Assembly (NCBI GenBank): GCA_947165135.1
Contig: CAMUZE010000002.1
Location: 1-64,000 of the forward strand
DNA: 64,000 nt
Direction of reading: 5' to 3'
From: an uncultured Clostridia bacterium
GTDB taxonomy: Bacteria > Bacillota_I > Bacilli_A > RF39 > UBA660
In this document: positions 36,301 through 45,249 of the stretch, piece by piece
Position numbering within the stretch: position 1 is the first letter of the stretch
Layout: the number at the start of each line of letters is the position of its first letter
Notes under the pieces: generated by a model
Databases searched by the model: none
The model's input: the letters and a program-made list of their open reading frames with translations, nothing else
What the model was told of the DNA's origin: nothing
Made by a program: the position numbers and the translations under genes

Positions 36301-39300
36301 AATACTGAGCATGAACTTAGAAGTGTACAACTCGATGTTCCAACCTCAGTAGTTCCACCAACTATAATACTTGTGTTTCCAAGTACTTTTGCAGTTGCTC
36401 CATTACCTCCAGCATAAGCACTTGTTCCTAAAGTAGAATCATTTATCATAACATCAGTGCTTCCTAGAACAATACCATTATTTCCTCCGCCATAGATGCT
36501 TCCACCTACAGTAATTCCATCCATTTTAAGTTCAGTTGAACCATTAACGGCAGCAGAAGTACCATTTCCAGCAGCATATACTGAACCATCTATAGTTGTT
36601 GTTCCATTAATTATTACAGATGTATTTGTTCCAACAGTACCATTATTTCCTCCACCATATACATCGTGGGCTAAAGTACCATCAGTTATTGTCAATTCAG
36701 TTGAACCAGTGACAGTTGCGGATAAACCATTTCCTCCGGCAAATACTGAGCCATATATGGCAGTTCCATCAATTGTTATTGATGTGTTTCCACCAACTGT
36801 ACCATTATTTCCTCCACCATATACATCATGTGATACAGATCCATCTATTATTTGTAATTCAGTTGTCCCACTTACTGTTGCGGATGAACCATTTCCTCCG
36901 GCAAATACTGATCCAGTAACCGGTACATTATCAATAATTATATTAGTGTTTCCACCGACAGTACCGTTGTTTCCTCCACCATATACATCTACCGCTACTG
37001 TACTATCAGTAATAGTTAGTCCAGTATTAACACCTACAGAAGCAGTTGTACCTTTACCACCAGCAAACACTGAACCACTTAATGCAGAAGAATCAATTGT
37101 CACTGAAGTACTTCCAGTTACAGCACCATTATTTCCTCCACCATAAACATCTCCGCCTATTGTACCATCAGTAATTGTTAGTCCTGTTGATCCACTTACT
37201 GTCGCTGTTGAACCATTTCCTCCGGCAAATACAGATGCACCAACAGATGCATTATCTATTTCAACCGAAGTATTTCCAGTTACAACGCCTTGGTTTCCTC
37301 CACCATATAGATTACCAGTTACGCTTCCTCCTAGTAAATCAACATCTACATTTCCATTTACATTAGCAGCATTACCACCACCATATAATGTGTTAATAGT
37401 TCCACCATTAACTACAGTAGTTGCACTTGTTACAGCTGCTTGGTTTCCTCCACCATATACATTTGTTATGGTTCCAGTTGTTATTTCTACATTTGTATCA
37501 CCTGAAGCGGCATTATTACCACCACCATATACATCAGTAATAACACCAGTGGTTACAGTTACATTAGTTGTTGTAGTTGAACCTCCTGCGTTGTTTCCAC
37601 CATATAAACTAGTTATAGTTCCATGATTAATTGTTATATTTGATGTGGTAACAGTTCCACTTTGATTAGAACCACCAAAAACACTAGTAACATGTAAATT
37701 GTTATTTGATGGAGTAATATTTACATTAGTTGTTGCAGCACCAGCTTGATTTCCCCCGCCATATACTGCGCCAATTGTATTTGTTGCATTATTTACTGTT
37801 ACATGTGTAGCCTCTGTTACAGCAGCTTTGTTTCCACCACCATATATTAAATTAGTTGTTCCGTTGTTTACTGTTACAAAAGTATTTGTTGCCGGTGCTT
37901 CATTACCACCACCAAATATAGTTGTTGCTGTTCCACCAGTTAATGTTACATTTGCAGCAGTTGTTGTGCCACCAGCATTATTTGCACCATATGCAGTTGT
38001 TGTTGTTCCACCATTAATAACTAAGTTAGATGTTCCAACATCACCTGTTGTATTAGATCCACCATATGCATTAGTGATTGTACCATTATTGATTGTTACA
38101 TGAGTAGTTGTAACACCTACTGAGTTACCTCCACCATATACATTTGTTACTGTACCTTTTCCAATAGTAACATTTGATGTAGTAACAAGTCCTGACTGGT
38201 TAGATCCACCATATACATTTGTCACATTTATATTATTACTTCCAGATTGAGATATTAAATTAACATTTGTAGTAGTTGCTCCTGCTTGATTTCCTCCACC
38301 ATATACATTTGGAATAGTGTTAGTGGCATTACGAACATTAACAGTTGTAGTTCCTGTACTAACTAAGTTACCACCACCATATACAGCGGAAGTTACCGCT
38401 CCTCCATTAATATTAACAGTTGTTGCGTTACATGTACCACCTTGGTTATTACCACCAAATATAGTACTTGTTGACCCTCCAGTTACATCTATTGTAGTCG
38501 TAAGGACTGTTCCACTCTGGTTAGAACCACCATACATAGTAGTTACTGAACCACCCCTCATGTATATGTGTGTATTATCAACAGAAGTTTTATTTCCACC
38601 ACCATATACATTTGTAATAGTTCCGCCATCTATATACACAAGGGGATCTTTTGCAGGCTTTCCAGCCTCATCAAATCCACCAAATACGCTTCCTATTGTC
38701 CCCCCATTTATATCAACTGTTATTTGACCAGGTACATAAGGAGTATAAGTACTACTACCTTTTGCACCCCCAAATACTGAGTCAGTAATTGTTCCTTTGT
38801 TTACTGTTACATTAACTGTTTTGTTATTAGCAGCAGGATTTGTTGCAACTGCATTAACTGTACCATAAGCACTACCACCATATACTGAACCATTAATAGT
38901 TGGGCCAGTTGATGATGTACCAATATTTACAGAGATATTATTATTTACAAAAGTACCATAATTGGTTGCATCTTGATAGCCACCTTCACCGCCACCATAT
39001 ACATCTGTTTTTACTGTACCCGCTTGTATATTTACAGTTGAAGAGCCATAAATTCTTCCTTTAGTACGAGAACCACCATATACTGAACCGTCTACTGTTC
39101 CGTCATCCATTGTAATTGTAATATTACACGTATTTCTATCAGTTCCAGCACCATTGTTATTTCCACCACCATATACTGAACCCTTTATTTCACCGCCGTG
39201 AATTATTATGTTAGTTGAATATGTTTGGTTAGTGCCTTTTTGTCCAGTTGCACCATGGTTTCCTCCACCATATACATTTTTATTTATAGTGGCTTCACCA

Positions 39301-42300
39301 TCTATAATAACATTTGAATTGTTAACAGTTCCAATTGAACTATATCCTTCTCGTCCATTTCCAATTCCAAATACACTTCCAGCTTCTACTTGTGAATTAG
39401 TTTCTAGTGTTCCAGATGCAATATTAGGATCTCCTATCACTGCTTTTCCGCCAATATATACATAAGAATCACCATCTACTGTACTTGTATACTGTGTATC
39501 ATCGCCTTCAATTCCGTTAGATCCACCAAATACCGCATAATTAACACGGCCACCAGTTACTTGAATAATTCTATTTCCATAAGTTTCACTTCGTCCGGCA
39601 CCTCCTATGATAACATCAACATATCCACCTTTCATATTGATATAACTATCATTATATGAACTAATATTAGATGTAGATAGAGGGCCACCTATTAAATTGT
39701 AAATCCAGCCGCCTTCAACTATTGCAAATCTTGGGCTAGTATGACTACCATTACCACGGCCGCCAACATATATACCAGCAGCATAATCTGCTTTATTACT
39801 TCCATATCTTCCACTTTTAACAAGAGTATGTAACATAGGAGTGGTAATATTAGTTCCTTTTATGTCTCCAAACCATGATCCTGATAAACAGTACATTACA
39901 TCTAATTTAGAAGACGTAGCAGGTGTTGTTTCAGTTACTTTATCATAATCATTTCCAAACGTTCCATATGCATCAACATATTGAGTAAACGAACTCAAAT
40001 AGTTTGCATTAGCGCCTGTAGTGGTTAATCCCAAGTTATTATATATACCTGATTCAACTATAAATGTGTATCTGGCCATATTAGAACTACTTACGGAACT
40101 CATATTTCCACCAATAACGTAATCAAAACTAACAGTAGTGTTATTATATGATGTAATATTTCTTCCTATCTTACAATTATGATAGTTACAATACATACTA
40201 TCATATGCTGGGGTGGTATAGTAATTATATCTACTTCCTCCACGTACCTGAGGCGATGTATCATCATCTATTCTATCCACACCTCTTATACGCATATTTT
40301 CAATTTTTGTATCATTATAAGCAAGTATTCTTAGTTCTCTTGCGTCCCAATAATATGAACTTATATTATTTGTATTACCTTGAACAGCAGTAAAAGTAAA
40401 TGGTTTATTTTGAGAACTTCCCCAAGTACCAGTTATATTTCCTCCCATCACTACAATGTTTGTATCTCTAGTTGTTTTGTAATATAGAATATCTCCATTA
40501 GTATAAACTTCAGGATTATTATTTATATCATAGAATTGTATTAATTCATAATAATTGCATCCACCATTAGTGTTACAAGTACCACTTGTCATTACATCGC
40601 CATCAGAATCAAAGTATCCAACTAATGACCCGTTTCTTGGAATATTTATAGTTCTATAATATCCTGCAGTAGATTCACCAACAGGTATTTCTGATGTATA
40701 ATTTAACGTTGCTGGAACAGTTGAAATAGTCATAGTGCCATTAACAAGTTTATAATAATCTGTATTGCTATTATATGTACCAGTAGCAGGTTCATAAAAA
40801 TAACATCTTCCAAATAAACCAGCGCTACATCTACCAGTTAATGGATTACCATTAGCATCAACTGCTCCCGCTGGATAATTGTTGTTATTACGAATATTGG
40901 AATATACATAAAAACCTGTTATGTCATACGTGTATGTTACAGCTGAAATAGCATGAAATCCATCATCTTCTAAATAACCAAATGTGTTAGACCAACTACT
41001 TGCATATGTTGTGATTGCTCCAACACCCCAAATTGCATAGAAATTGATATTGATGTTTTCAGGTGTTGTTCCATTATAAGTAATAGGTATTTTAACACTT
41101 CTAACATAAATATCTGTGTCTAGTGAAATTATAGCGTCACTATAATCAGTTAGCCAACCTTGGAATACACGATTATTAGGATTCTTACTATACGGATTAT
41201 CTATCAAATCAAACTCAACATAATCATCCGAAGTATTACTGCTTGTTCCATTATCATTAATTGGGTATACTTTGTAGTAAACAAATTGATTATGATTTTC
41301 GCTTGCAGATAAAACTCCTGTATATCTATTTTGATAATCCCTACCATAATAATGTGTTTCAATATACACTAAATTTGAATCGTTATATATATTTTTCTTT
41401 GTTGTAGTAGGTAGTGTCCCATCAGAAGAGTAAGTATAATTTAATCCATCATAATAATTAGCATCGCTTTCATATTCATTTATATATACTACTGTTCCTT
41501 CCGTACCACTATTATGAGCAGATGGAGCATTAGCTCTTAATGACTTAGTTCCTCTTTTAGGTGATGATTCATTTTTACCATTGTTTTGAAGTTTAAATAC
41601 ATTATCTTGTATTTTCCATTTTATATCGCTACCATCATTTAACAAATCTAACATTGCCTTTGTTGAGTAATTATTATTAAATTCTATTTTATTTTCATTG
41701 TTAACACGATATTTATACATAGTATCACTATCTTTAATATCATAATCTCCCATTAATGGTAATGTTGTAGTATTATAAATAATATTTTCAATAGTTGAAC
41801 CACCATAATTGCCAATTAATAAAGGACTTAATAATGTGCTTTCTGAACCAGATATACTAATATTTCGAACGACATTTTCTTGATTATCATAAAGAATAAA
41901 AACAGTTGAATAAATGTCTTTGCCTATGTCTTTTGTATTAATTCTAACGTTATTAATTGATATGTTTTTAATAGTTGAATGATCTGCACTTGATATTAAA
42001 GCAACATTGACTTTAGTTATTTCTATTTTCCCTTCTTTAATTTCACCAGGTATATCTTCAGGAGCATTATCATCTTTTACAGTTTCAATATCAGTATTAT
42101 CCTCGATACTATCAGTCTTTTCGCTAACGTCATTATCAGATTCAGAGTTTGTAATATTGTTAGGTATCTCATCATCTTTTTTATTAGTTTCTGCAGGTTC
42201 TTCATCTTTAATAGAGGCTACTTCTTCCCCACTACCACCATTATTTTCAGTTTTTCCTTCATCATTAGTATATGTAGTATCTTCATTTGCATTTTCTAGT

Positions 42301-43091
42301 TTTATATCATCAGCAAGAAGCATAGCAATAGGTTCACTATCCGTATTGTTTCCTTCTACATTATCAACATTAAGTTCTTCTTGTGTTTTCTCTTTTTCTT
42401 GTGCCTTTATTTCATCTTCTGCAGTTTTTTCACCAGTTTCATTATCATCATTTTTTTCTTCTTTTAAATTATCATCAATTGTTTCTTCTTGTGTTTTTAC
42501 ATCATCTGTTTCTGGATTTTCATTATTTCCATCATTGTTTTTTGTTTCTTCTTTAATAGGCTCGACTAGTTCTTTATTTTCCTCTTTAATATTATCAACA
42601 TTAATAATAATGTCACTAAAATTAATGTTTCTAACATTAGCGTTAGATAATGAATCAAACAATGAGAAAGTTACCTCGTCGCCAACATCATTTAGATAAT
42701 AATTATTAATTTCAAAATTAGAAATTGTAAATCCGTTACCATTTAATACTCCACTAAATGGTTTATTGAATTTTGCAAATGAAAAATCATGACCATCAAG
42801 ATTAATGTTGTTTTTTATTTCATAAGATTTATCATAATATTGGACTGATTCTTCACTATTAATTAAAGTAAAAAAATAAGCAAGCTCACTACCATTATTT
42901 ATAATATAAGGATTTTTAATACTACCATCACCAGAAGCAAATTTTTTGGCAACAGTTCCATCCCAAATAGTGGATGTTGTTTTTTCACTAAATGTGTTAT
43001 ATAAAATTACTGCATTTAAAAGGAAAAATAGGACAAAAACTGCTATTATAAGTCGTCTTTCTTTAAGTTGTTTTAATACCTTTTCCTTCAT
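33360..43091 (-). CDS. Giant repeat-rich surface protein (3243 residues)
   Basis: One uninterrupted frame. N-terminal signal anchor (about 14-31, RRLIIAVFVLFFLLNAV), then a GLUG-like region (40-160: SIKNPYIINNGSELAYFF, FSGVLNGNGFTISNF), a long acidic Glu/Asp/Asn linker (about 165-360), a second GLUG/beta-strand part, and a listeria-bacteroides-like or TTT-rich region up to about 1200. From about 1260 to 2270 come Gly/Asn/Thr-rich repeats with the core VYGGGNN or VFAGGNG, predicted beta-helix. A C-terminal section (about 2300-3243) is Ig-like. No LPxTG sorting signal. Own promoter at 43121. Probable cell-surface fibre or adhesin and scaffold of the locus. Confidence 0.8.
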   Translation of the reverse strand: MKEKVLKQLKERRLIIAVFVLFFLLNAVILYNTFSEKTTSTIWDGTVAKKFASGDGSIKNPYIINNGSELAYFFTLINSEESVQYYDKSYEIKNNINLDGHDFSFAKFNKPFSGVLNGNGFTISNFEINNYYLNDVGDEVTFSLFDSLSNANVRNINFSDIIINVDNIKEENKELVEPIKEETKNNDGNNENPETDDVKTQEETIDDNLKEEKNDDNETGEKTAEDEIKAQEKEKTQEELNVDNVEGNNTDSEPIAMLLADDIKLENANEDTTYTNDEGKTENNGGSGEEVASIKDEEPAETNKKDDEIPNNITNSESDNDVSEKTDSIEDNTDIETVKDDNAPEDIPGEIKEGKIEITKVNVALISSADHSTIKNISINNVRINTKDIGKDIYSTVFILYDNQENVVRNISISGSESTLLSPLLIGNYGGSTIENIIYNTTTLPLMGDYDIKDSDTMYKYRVNNENKIEFNNNYSTKAMLDLLNDGSDIKWKIQDNVFKLQNNGKNESSPKRGTKSLRANAPSAHNSGTEGTVVYINEYESDANYYDGLNYTYSSDGTLPTTTKKNIYNDSNLVYIETHYYGRDYQNRYTGVLSASENHNQFVYYKVYPINDNGTSSNTSDDYVEFDLIDNPYSKNPNNRVFQGWLTDYSDAIISLDTDIYVRSVKIPITYNGTTPENININFYAIWGVGAITTYASSWSNTFGYLEDDGFHAISAVTYTYDITGFYVYSNIRNNNNYPAGAVDANGNPLTGRCSAGLFGRCYFYEPATGTYNSNTDYYKLVNGTMTISTVPATLNYTSEIPVGESTAGYYRTINIPRNGSLVGYFDSDGDVMTSGTCNTNGGCNYYELIQFYDINNNPEVYTNGDILYYKTTRDTNIVVMGGNITGTWGSSQNKPFTFTAVQGNTNNISSYYWDARELRILAYNDTKIENMRIRGVDRIDDDTSPQVRGGSRYNYYTTPAYDSMYCNYHNCKIGRNITSYNNTTVSFDYVIGGNMSSVSSSNMARYTFIVESGIYNNLGLTTTGANANYLSSFTQYVDAYGTFGNDYDKVTETTPATSSKLDVMYCLSGSWFGDIKGTNITTPMLHTLVKSGRYGSNKADYAAGIYVGGRGNGSHTSPRFAIVEGGWIYNLIGGPLSTSNISSYNDSYINMKGGYVDVIIGGAGRSETYGNRIIQVTGGRVNYAVFGGSNGIEGDDTQYTSTVDGDSYVYIGGKAVIGDPNIASGTLETNSQVEAGSVFGIGNGREGYSSIGTVNNSNVIIDGEATINKNVYGGGNHGATGQKGTNQTYSTNIIIHGGEIKGSVYGGGNNNGAGTDRNTCNITITMDDGTVDGSVYGGSRTKGRIYGSSTVNIQAGTVKTDVYGGGEGGYQDATNYGTFVNNNISVNIGTSSTGPTINGSVYGGSAYGTVNAVATNPAANNKTVNVTVNKGTITDSVFGGAKGSSTYTPYVPGQITVDINGGTIGSVFGGFDEAGKPAKDPLVYIDGGTITNVYGGGNKTSVDNTHIYMRGGSVTTMYGGSNQSGTVLTTTIDVTGGSTSTIFGGNNQGGTCNATTVNINGGAVTSAVYGGGNLVSTGTTTVNVRNATNTIPNVYGGGNQAGATTTNVNLISQSGSNNINVTNVYGGSNQSGLVTTSNVTIGKGTVTNVYGGGNSVGVTTTHVTINNGTITNAYGGSNTTGDVGTSNLVINGGTTTTAYGANNAGGTTTAANVTLTGGTATTIFGGGNEAPATNTFVTVNNGTTNLIYGGGNKAAVTEATHVTVNNATNTIGAVYGGGNQAGAATTNVNITPSNNNLHVTSVFGGSNQSGTVTTSNITINHGTITSLYGGNNAGGSTTTTNVTVTTGVITDVYGGGNNAASGDTNVEITTGTITNVYGGGNQAAVTSATTVVNGGTINTLYGGGNAANVNGNVDVDLLGGSVTGNLYGGGNQGVVTGNTSVEIDNASVGASVFAGGNGSTATVSGSTGLTITDGTIGGDVYGGGNNGAVTGSTSVTIDSSALSGSVFAGGKGTTASVGVNTGLTITDSTVAVDVYGGGNNGTVGGNTNIIIDNVPVTGSVFAGGNGSSATVSGTTELQIIDGSVSHDVYGGGNNGTVGGNTSITIDGTAIYGSVFAGGNGLSATVTGSTELTITDGTLAHDVYGGGNNGTVGTNTSVIINGTTTIDGSVYAAGNGTSAAVNGSTELKMDGITVGGSIYGGGNNGIVLGSTDVMINDSTLGTSAYAGGNGATAKVLGNTSIIVGGTTEVGTSSCTLLSSCSVFGGGNAAETGTQSADNSVASVKIAGAIIHGNVYGGANTSKVYGETDVNIGNDVTLVNGISSGDIVISGTVFGGGEANASGSDVYDWTFISVTQGINVNINGANRNQFTISGSIFGSGNASTAAGDSTVTIKNYGTFNDPKRNVSIQRTNLLVIDNSSIVLEGATDRENEYSDVLFTLSRIDELDLKNNSTLFLETGANLLKEFKSLTSNGSLAAVQIDTEHGTVTKNVDNRVYMFADKKLNIAKNQSATDYGEVSGMSFFGMYKYNGNGTINTGIYNKFNYDEVLDWGGVFDNVSSYVLGLHKTNHDIEVDGFYTNYIDEETSKNKINYIEPIPPVGQMYMWTIGEGVIEYEVDLSASKYSTLGTTELSLRDFTDPNTSFQILGFDYSELASGIQLVEKTNISKIANTTNDADTIMGLSMETSNSGWLTNGYTSFLSRANNNIIGTREYVGGNSTSTPTVLFYLHHSKNIGTSGDMGRVRIQLMSVRQIDALTKETKRLIITANLTRTLFDTVNYEGALTPGRKYDLFTSTTANITSSSAISTYYSLFNSGSTIYRTGYYRTLVSNYVLPLNTKITMIDLSKNTPEYYYHVITQNDVTSATSQLSLYNEATYNFSILEVMGAINSGVYYNDATKNSEYCTANNYCNEDFIFIIDFGDTNITSDALNNELLLEIRNATNDTIYSVLAPQHLDLVYNIYANKDAVIDIDGELDKEKIYAGETFTADLDIEYTQSTIGSATIYDTHYFDSKLGIKISLINEDGNVVPGITLLGLYYTIGEDRYYPNIDGTTRVKIADKVDSAEKWIIVNTGTSSLASGDYKLRVETFGSPDGIYYGLNSSDYVDLDIEIVNEIYGLNIETSAEEMMIDAATGTNANGDNTIVYNVRYNSGLTSPKINFKMYRRNYNTVYDTTYTLVDAADYLDNILFQGYNTNEYIFLDNPTDNAQVIFTLKDDLLTGTYKIEFILYGDTSIIGTLERYIIIK
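36290..39330 (-). repeat. In-gene tandem repeats coding VYGGGN modules
   Basis: Roughly 1,000 codons of the giant gene. Between 36646 and 37294 the unit is exactly 162 bp (54 residues): copies of the complement of VYGGGNNG start at 36646, 36808, 36970, 37132 and 37294, and another at 36481 is offset by 165. Each unit has one VYGGGN and one VFAGGNG turn. From 37370 to about 38620 the unit is shorter, 66-75 bp (22-25 residues), with one YGGxN turn. The units are diverged at DNA level, so the array is old rather than freshly duplicated. Confidence 0.85.
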
Positions 43092-43120
43092 TTAACTCCT
43101 ACTCTTCCATTCTATTTAAA

Positions 43121-43149
43121 ATTATATCATATTAGTGTCGAATTAACAA
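43121..43149 (-). promoter_or_regulatory. Promoter of the giant gene with a Spo0A box in the spacer
   Basis: TTGTTA (43149-43144), 17-bp spacer, TATAAT (43126-43121), then the GGAG site and ATG at 43091. The Spo0A-like TTCGACA (43142-43136 on this strand) sits inside the spacer, where a bound regulator would most simply repress. Confidence 0.6.
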
Positions 43150-43182
43150 TATTTTGTGCTTCTTTTTTATGCTAAAAAATGG

Positions 43183-43206
43183 CACAAAAAAAGCAGGAAA
43201 ACCTGC
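43183..43206 (-). terminator. Terminator between the upstream secreted-protein unit and the giant gene
   Basis: Stem GCAGG / CCTGC with loop AAAA, followed by a T run on the minus strand. It separates the two-gene unit from the giant operon, possibly with readthrough. Confidence 0.85.
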
Positions 43207-43219
43207 ATTTTTTTAATTA

Positions 43220-44350
43220 TTAATGAGTTATTGTTGGGTCATCTAATGTGAATCCTAAATTATAAGTCAAATATGCTCCAGATGCTGAGTTTTCACAGTC
43301 TATATCTTGACCTTCTACCCACATATATACTCTAATCTTTGTAACACCAGCACTTAAACTGAATATTGGATAATAATCAGTTGCTCCTGAAGCAGCTTTA
43401 CCATAATATGAGAAAGTTGCATCATTAGTTTGAGAATATGCGGCATTAGTTCTTACAAGTGTTGCATGTGAATTACCAACAGCCTCAAAATATGTACTTG
43501 ATGGTGTTCCTGGTGGGTTAGTACTTGGTAATAAGATTGGACTTGAAATTTGAGCTTTAACTCCTACGTATGATACTGGGTCAGTTGCAAGACCAGTTGA
43601 TGAATTCCATGTTGAAACTGTAATACCATATGACTGATTAGCTGTAGTTATAGCAGCTTGAGTATGAGCATCATAATTTGGTTCAACTATAATTGATGAA
43701 GTACCATTTTTATAACCTTGTAAAGTACTTAGTGTTTCTGTTGCAGCACCATTTCCTTCAATTACAAATGCATATCTTGCAGCATTTTCAAGGTATTTTT
43801 GTGTATGACCAGAAGTATTTACAACGCCTGATCCTCTATCCAAATAAACAGTTGCAGCTTCATCAACTTTTAAGAAGATATCAAATGCAACAAAATCTGG
43901 GCTTGTACCAGTTGTAGTGCCTTGAATCCATCTAGATTCAGTTAATCTAGCACCAGTAGTTAGTGCTAATGCACCACCTTGGTTAGAGTCTCCTTCTACA
44001 GTACCTTTAAAGAATTCCATTAATCCTTTATTAGCACCATCAGTAGTTGTAACTGTACCACTAGTAGATACTGGATTTAGTTCACTAGGTAGCATATTAA
44101 TATTATTAGTATATGCAGTAGCATTATTAATATCTGAGTTGCTAATAATAGTTTTCCATTCATTAGCATCAGTAGATATTTGTAGACCAGTACTTGCAGC
44201 AATATGAACATTAATTGGATCAATTGTTACAGTTCTGTTTGCAGTAAACCATGCATATGTTGATGTAGATAACATTAATACTGTTAAAAACAACAATAAT
44301 ATCAATGATCTAAGTCTTTTTCTTCTTTCATCATTTTTCTTTTTTGCCAT
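43220..44350 (-). CDS. TasA-like secreted protein, major member of the two-gene unit
   Basis: About 376 residues from the ATG at 44350 (GGAG 8 nt upstream; the frame opens three codons earlier with GTG). Basic start, membrane segment, then STSTYAWFTANRTVTIDPINVHI, the clearest SipW-substrate junction in the window. The mature part is Ser/Thr/Gly/Asn-rich and ends with MWVEGQDIDCENSASGAYLTY, a motif (W-x-EG-x-D-x-x-C-x-N) shared with the upstream protein. Its ATG lies 5 bp from the previous stop. Confidence 0.75.
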   Translation of the reverse strand: MAKKKNDERRKRLRSLILLLFLTVLMLSTSTYAWFTANRTVTIDPINVHIAASTGLQISTDANEWKTIISNSDINNATAYTNNINMLPSELNPVSTSGTVTTTDGANKGLMEFFKGTVEGDSNQGGALALTTGARLTESRWIQGTTTGTSPDFVAFDIFLKVDEAATVYLDRGSGVVNTSGHTQKYLENAARYAFVIEGNGAATETLSTLQGYKNGTSSIIVEPNYDAHTQAAITTANQSYGITVSTWNSSTGLATDPVSYVGVKAQISSPILLPSTNPPGTPSSTYFEAVGNSHATLVRTNAAYSQTNDATFSYYGKAASGATDYYPIFSLSAGVTKIRVYMWVEGQDIDCENSASGAYLTYNLGFTLDDPTITH

Positions 44351-44355
44351 AAGCC

Positions 44356-45078
44356 TCACTCCAATTCTTTTATTGTTTCACTATTATGCTCTTCTGTTAG
44401 TTTCATATGTAATCTTACATGTCCACCAATTAGAGCATTTGTACATTCTGGGTCGTCTCCCTCAATCCAAATAACAACTGTTATTTTATCAAGGTCTCCA
44501 GCCTTCATGTCTTTTCTTTGTTCTAATATAATAGTTCCGTCTTCATCATCCCTGAACTTTACCGTTCCTTTTTCTGGTGCACCATTTATACTACTACCCT
44601 TAGCATAAACAGTTTTTACATCATTTAGATAAATCATTATTCGAAGTGCTTCATCAGCATTCTTAATAACATCATCCATCATAATGTAATACCAGTAATT
44701 AAGAATAGCTTGTCCTTGATTCTCCATATAGAATGAATATGCTATATAATTTTTTCCATTGTGTGATCCTTCATGTTCCGTAATATCATTTGGAAGCCAC
44801 TTTATAGATATATTATCCATAAATTGCAAGTCATCCGCCTTTAGTCTCCTTTTTGGAGTTGGATCATTTAAAGTCTCATACATCGCAAGTCCACTATATA
44901 ACATCTCATTTCTATCGAGTGAGACAATGAAACTACCATCATCAAGAAGAATCTTTAAAACAATATAAACAACTATTAATAACAAAAGCAACAAAAATAC
45001 AGAAAGTTTAATAAATCTACCTAACTTATGCCACCCTCTAATTCTATTTGCTTTAACTACTACATCGTTTTTTGCCAT
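44356..45078 (-). CDS. Secreted/anchored protein sharing the WxEGxD motif
   Basis: 240 residues from the ATG at 45078 (GGAGAG 6 nt upstream). A long basic N-terminus, one membrane segment (about 25-45), and an extracellular beta-rich domain with VVIWIEGDDPECTNALIGG near the C-terminus. The same motif appears in the protein at 43220. A probable companion subunit. First gene of the unit driven by the consensus promoter at 45145-45173. Confidence 0.7.
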   Translation of the reverse strand: MAKNDVVVKANRIRGWHKLGRFIKLSVFLLLLLLIVVYIVLKILLDDGSFIVSLDRNEMLYSGLAMYETLNDPTPKRRLKADDLQFMDNISIKWLPNDITEHEGSHNGKNYIAYSFYMENQGQAILNYWYYIMMDDVIKNADEALRIMIYLNDVKTVYAKGSSINGAPEKGTVKFRDDEDGTIILEQRKDMKAGDLDKITVVIWIEGDDPECTNALIGGHVRLHMKLTEEHNSETIKELE

Positions 45079-45144
45079 AAATACTCTCCTATGAAAAGTA
45101 GTAATCAATACATGATAAAAATCTCTACTATCATATATACTTTA

Positions 45145-45173
45145 ATTATAGGGAAACAATTAAAAAATGTCAA
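45145..45173 (-). promoter_or_regulatory. Perfect sigma-A promoter of the secreted-protein unit
   Basis: TTGACA (45173-45168), exactly 17 bp, TATAAT (45150-45145), the textbook consensus. An inverted repeat AAAAATGTC / GACATTTTT (45163-45190) overlaps the -35 and extends upstream, and a Spo0A-like TTCGACA lies at 45179-45185. Such a strong promoter with an operator suggests a gene made in quantity and tightly controlled. Confidence 0.8.
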
Positions 45174-45211
45174 CAATATTCGACATTTTTCACATTATTT
45201 TTTTGTAAAAT

Positions 45212-45237
45212 AAAAAGATATATATTTATATCTTTTT
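45212..45237 (-). terminator. Terminator of the DUF975 gene
   Basis: Stem AAAAAGATATA / TATATCTTTTT with a 4-nt loop and a T-rich tail on the minus strand. Confidence 0.7.
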
Positions 45238-45249
45238 ACTAAAAATAAA

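Noticed and set aside
36290-39330. CRISPR array, suggested by the regular spacing of repeated DNA
   Set aside because: The repeats are coding, diverged, 66-162 bp apart, stay in frame and have no spacers of unique sequence.
36496-39465. Long plus-strand open frames inside the giant gene (for example 36496-37146 and 38317-38727)
   Set aside because: They are antisense shadows of the repeat region; their Pro/Val/Thr-rich products mirror the reverse complement of VYGGGN codons and they have no ribosome-binding sites.
42007-42699. Ser/Val-rich plus-strand frame of 230 residues
   Set aside because: Complement of the acidic linker of the giant protein; low-complexity shadow.
43193-43206. Attenuator of the giant gene
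   Set aside because: The hairpin directly follows the 43220 stop and a separate promoter lies downstream, so a plain terminator explains it.
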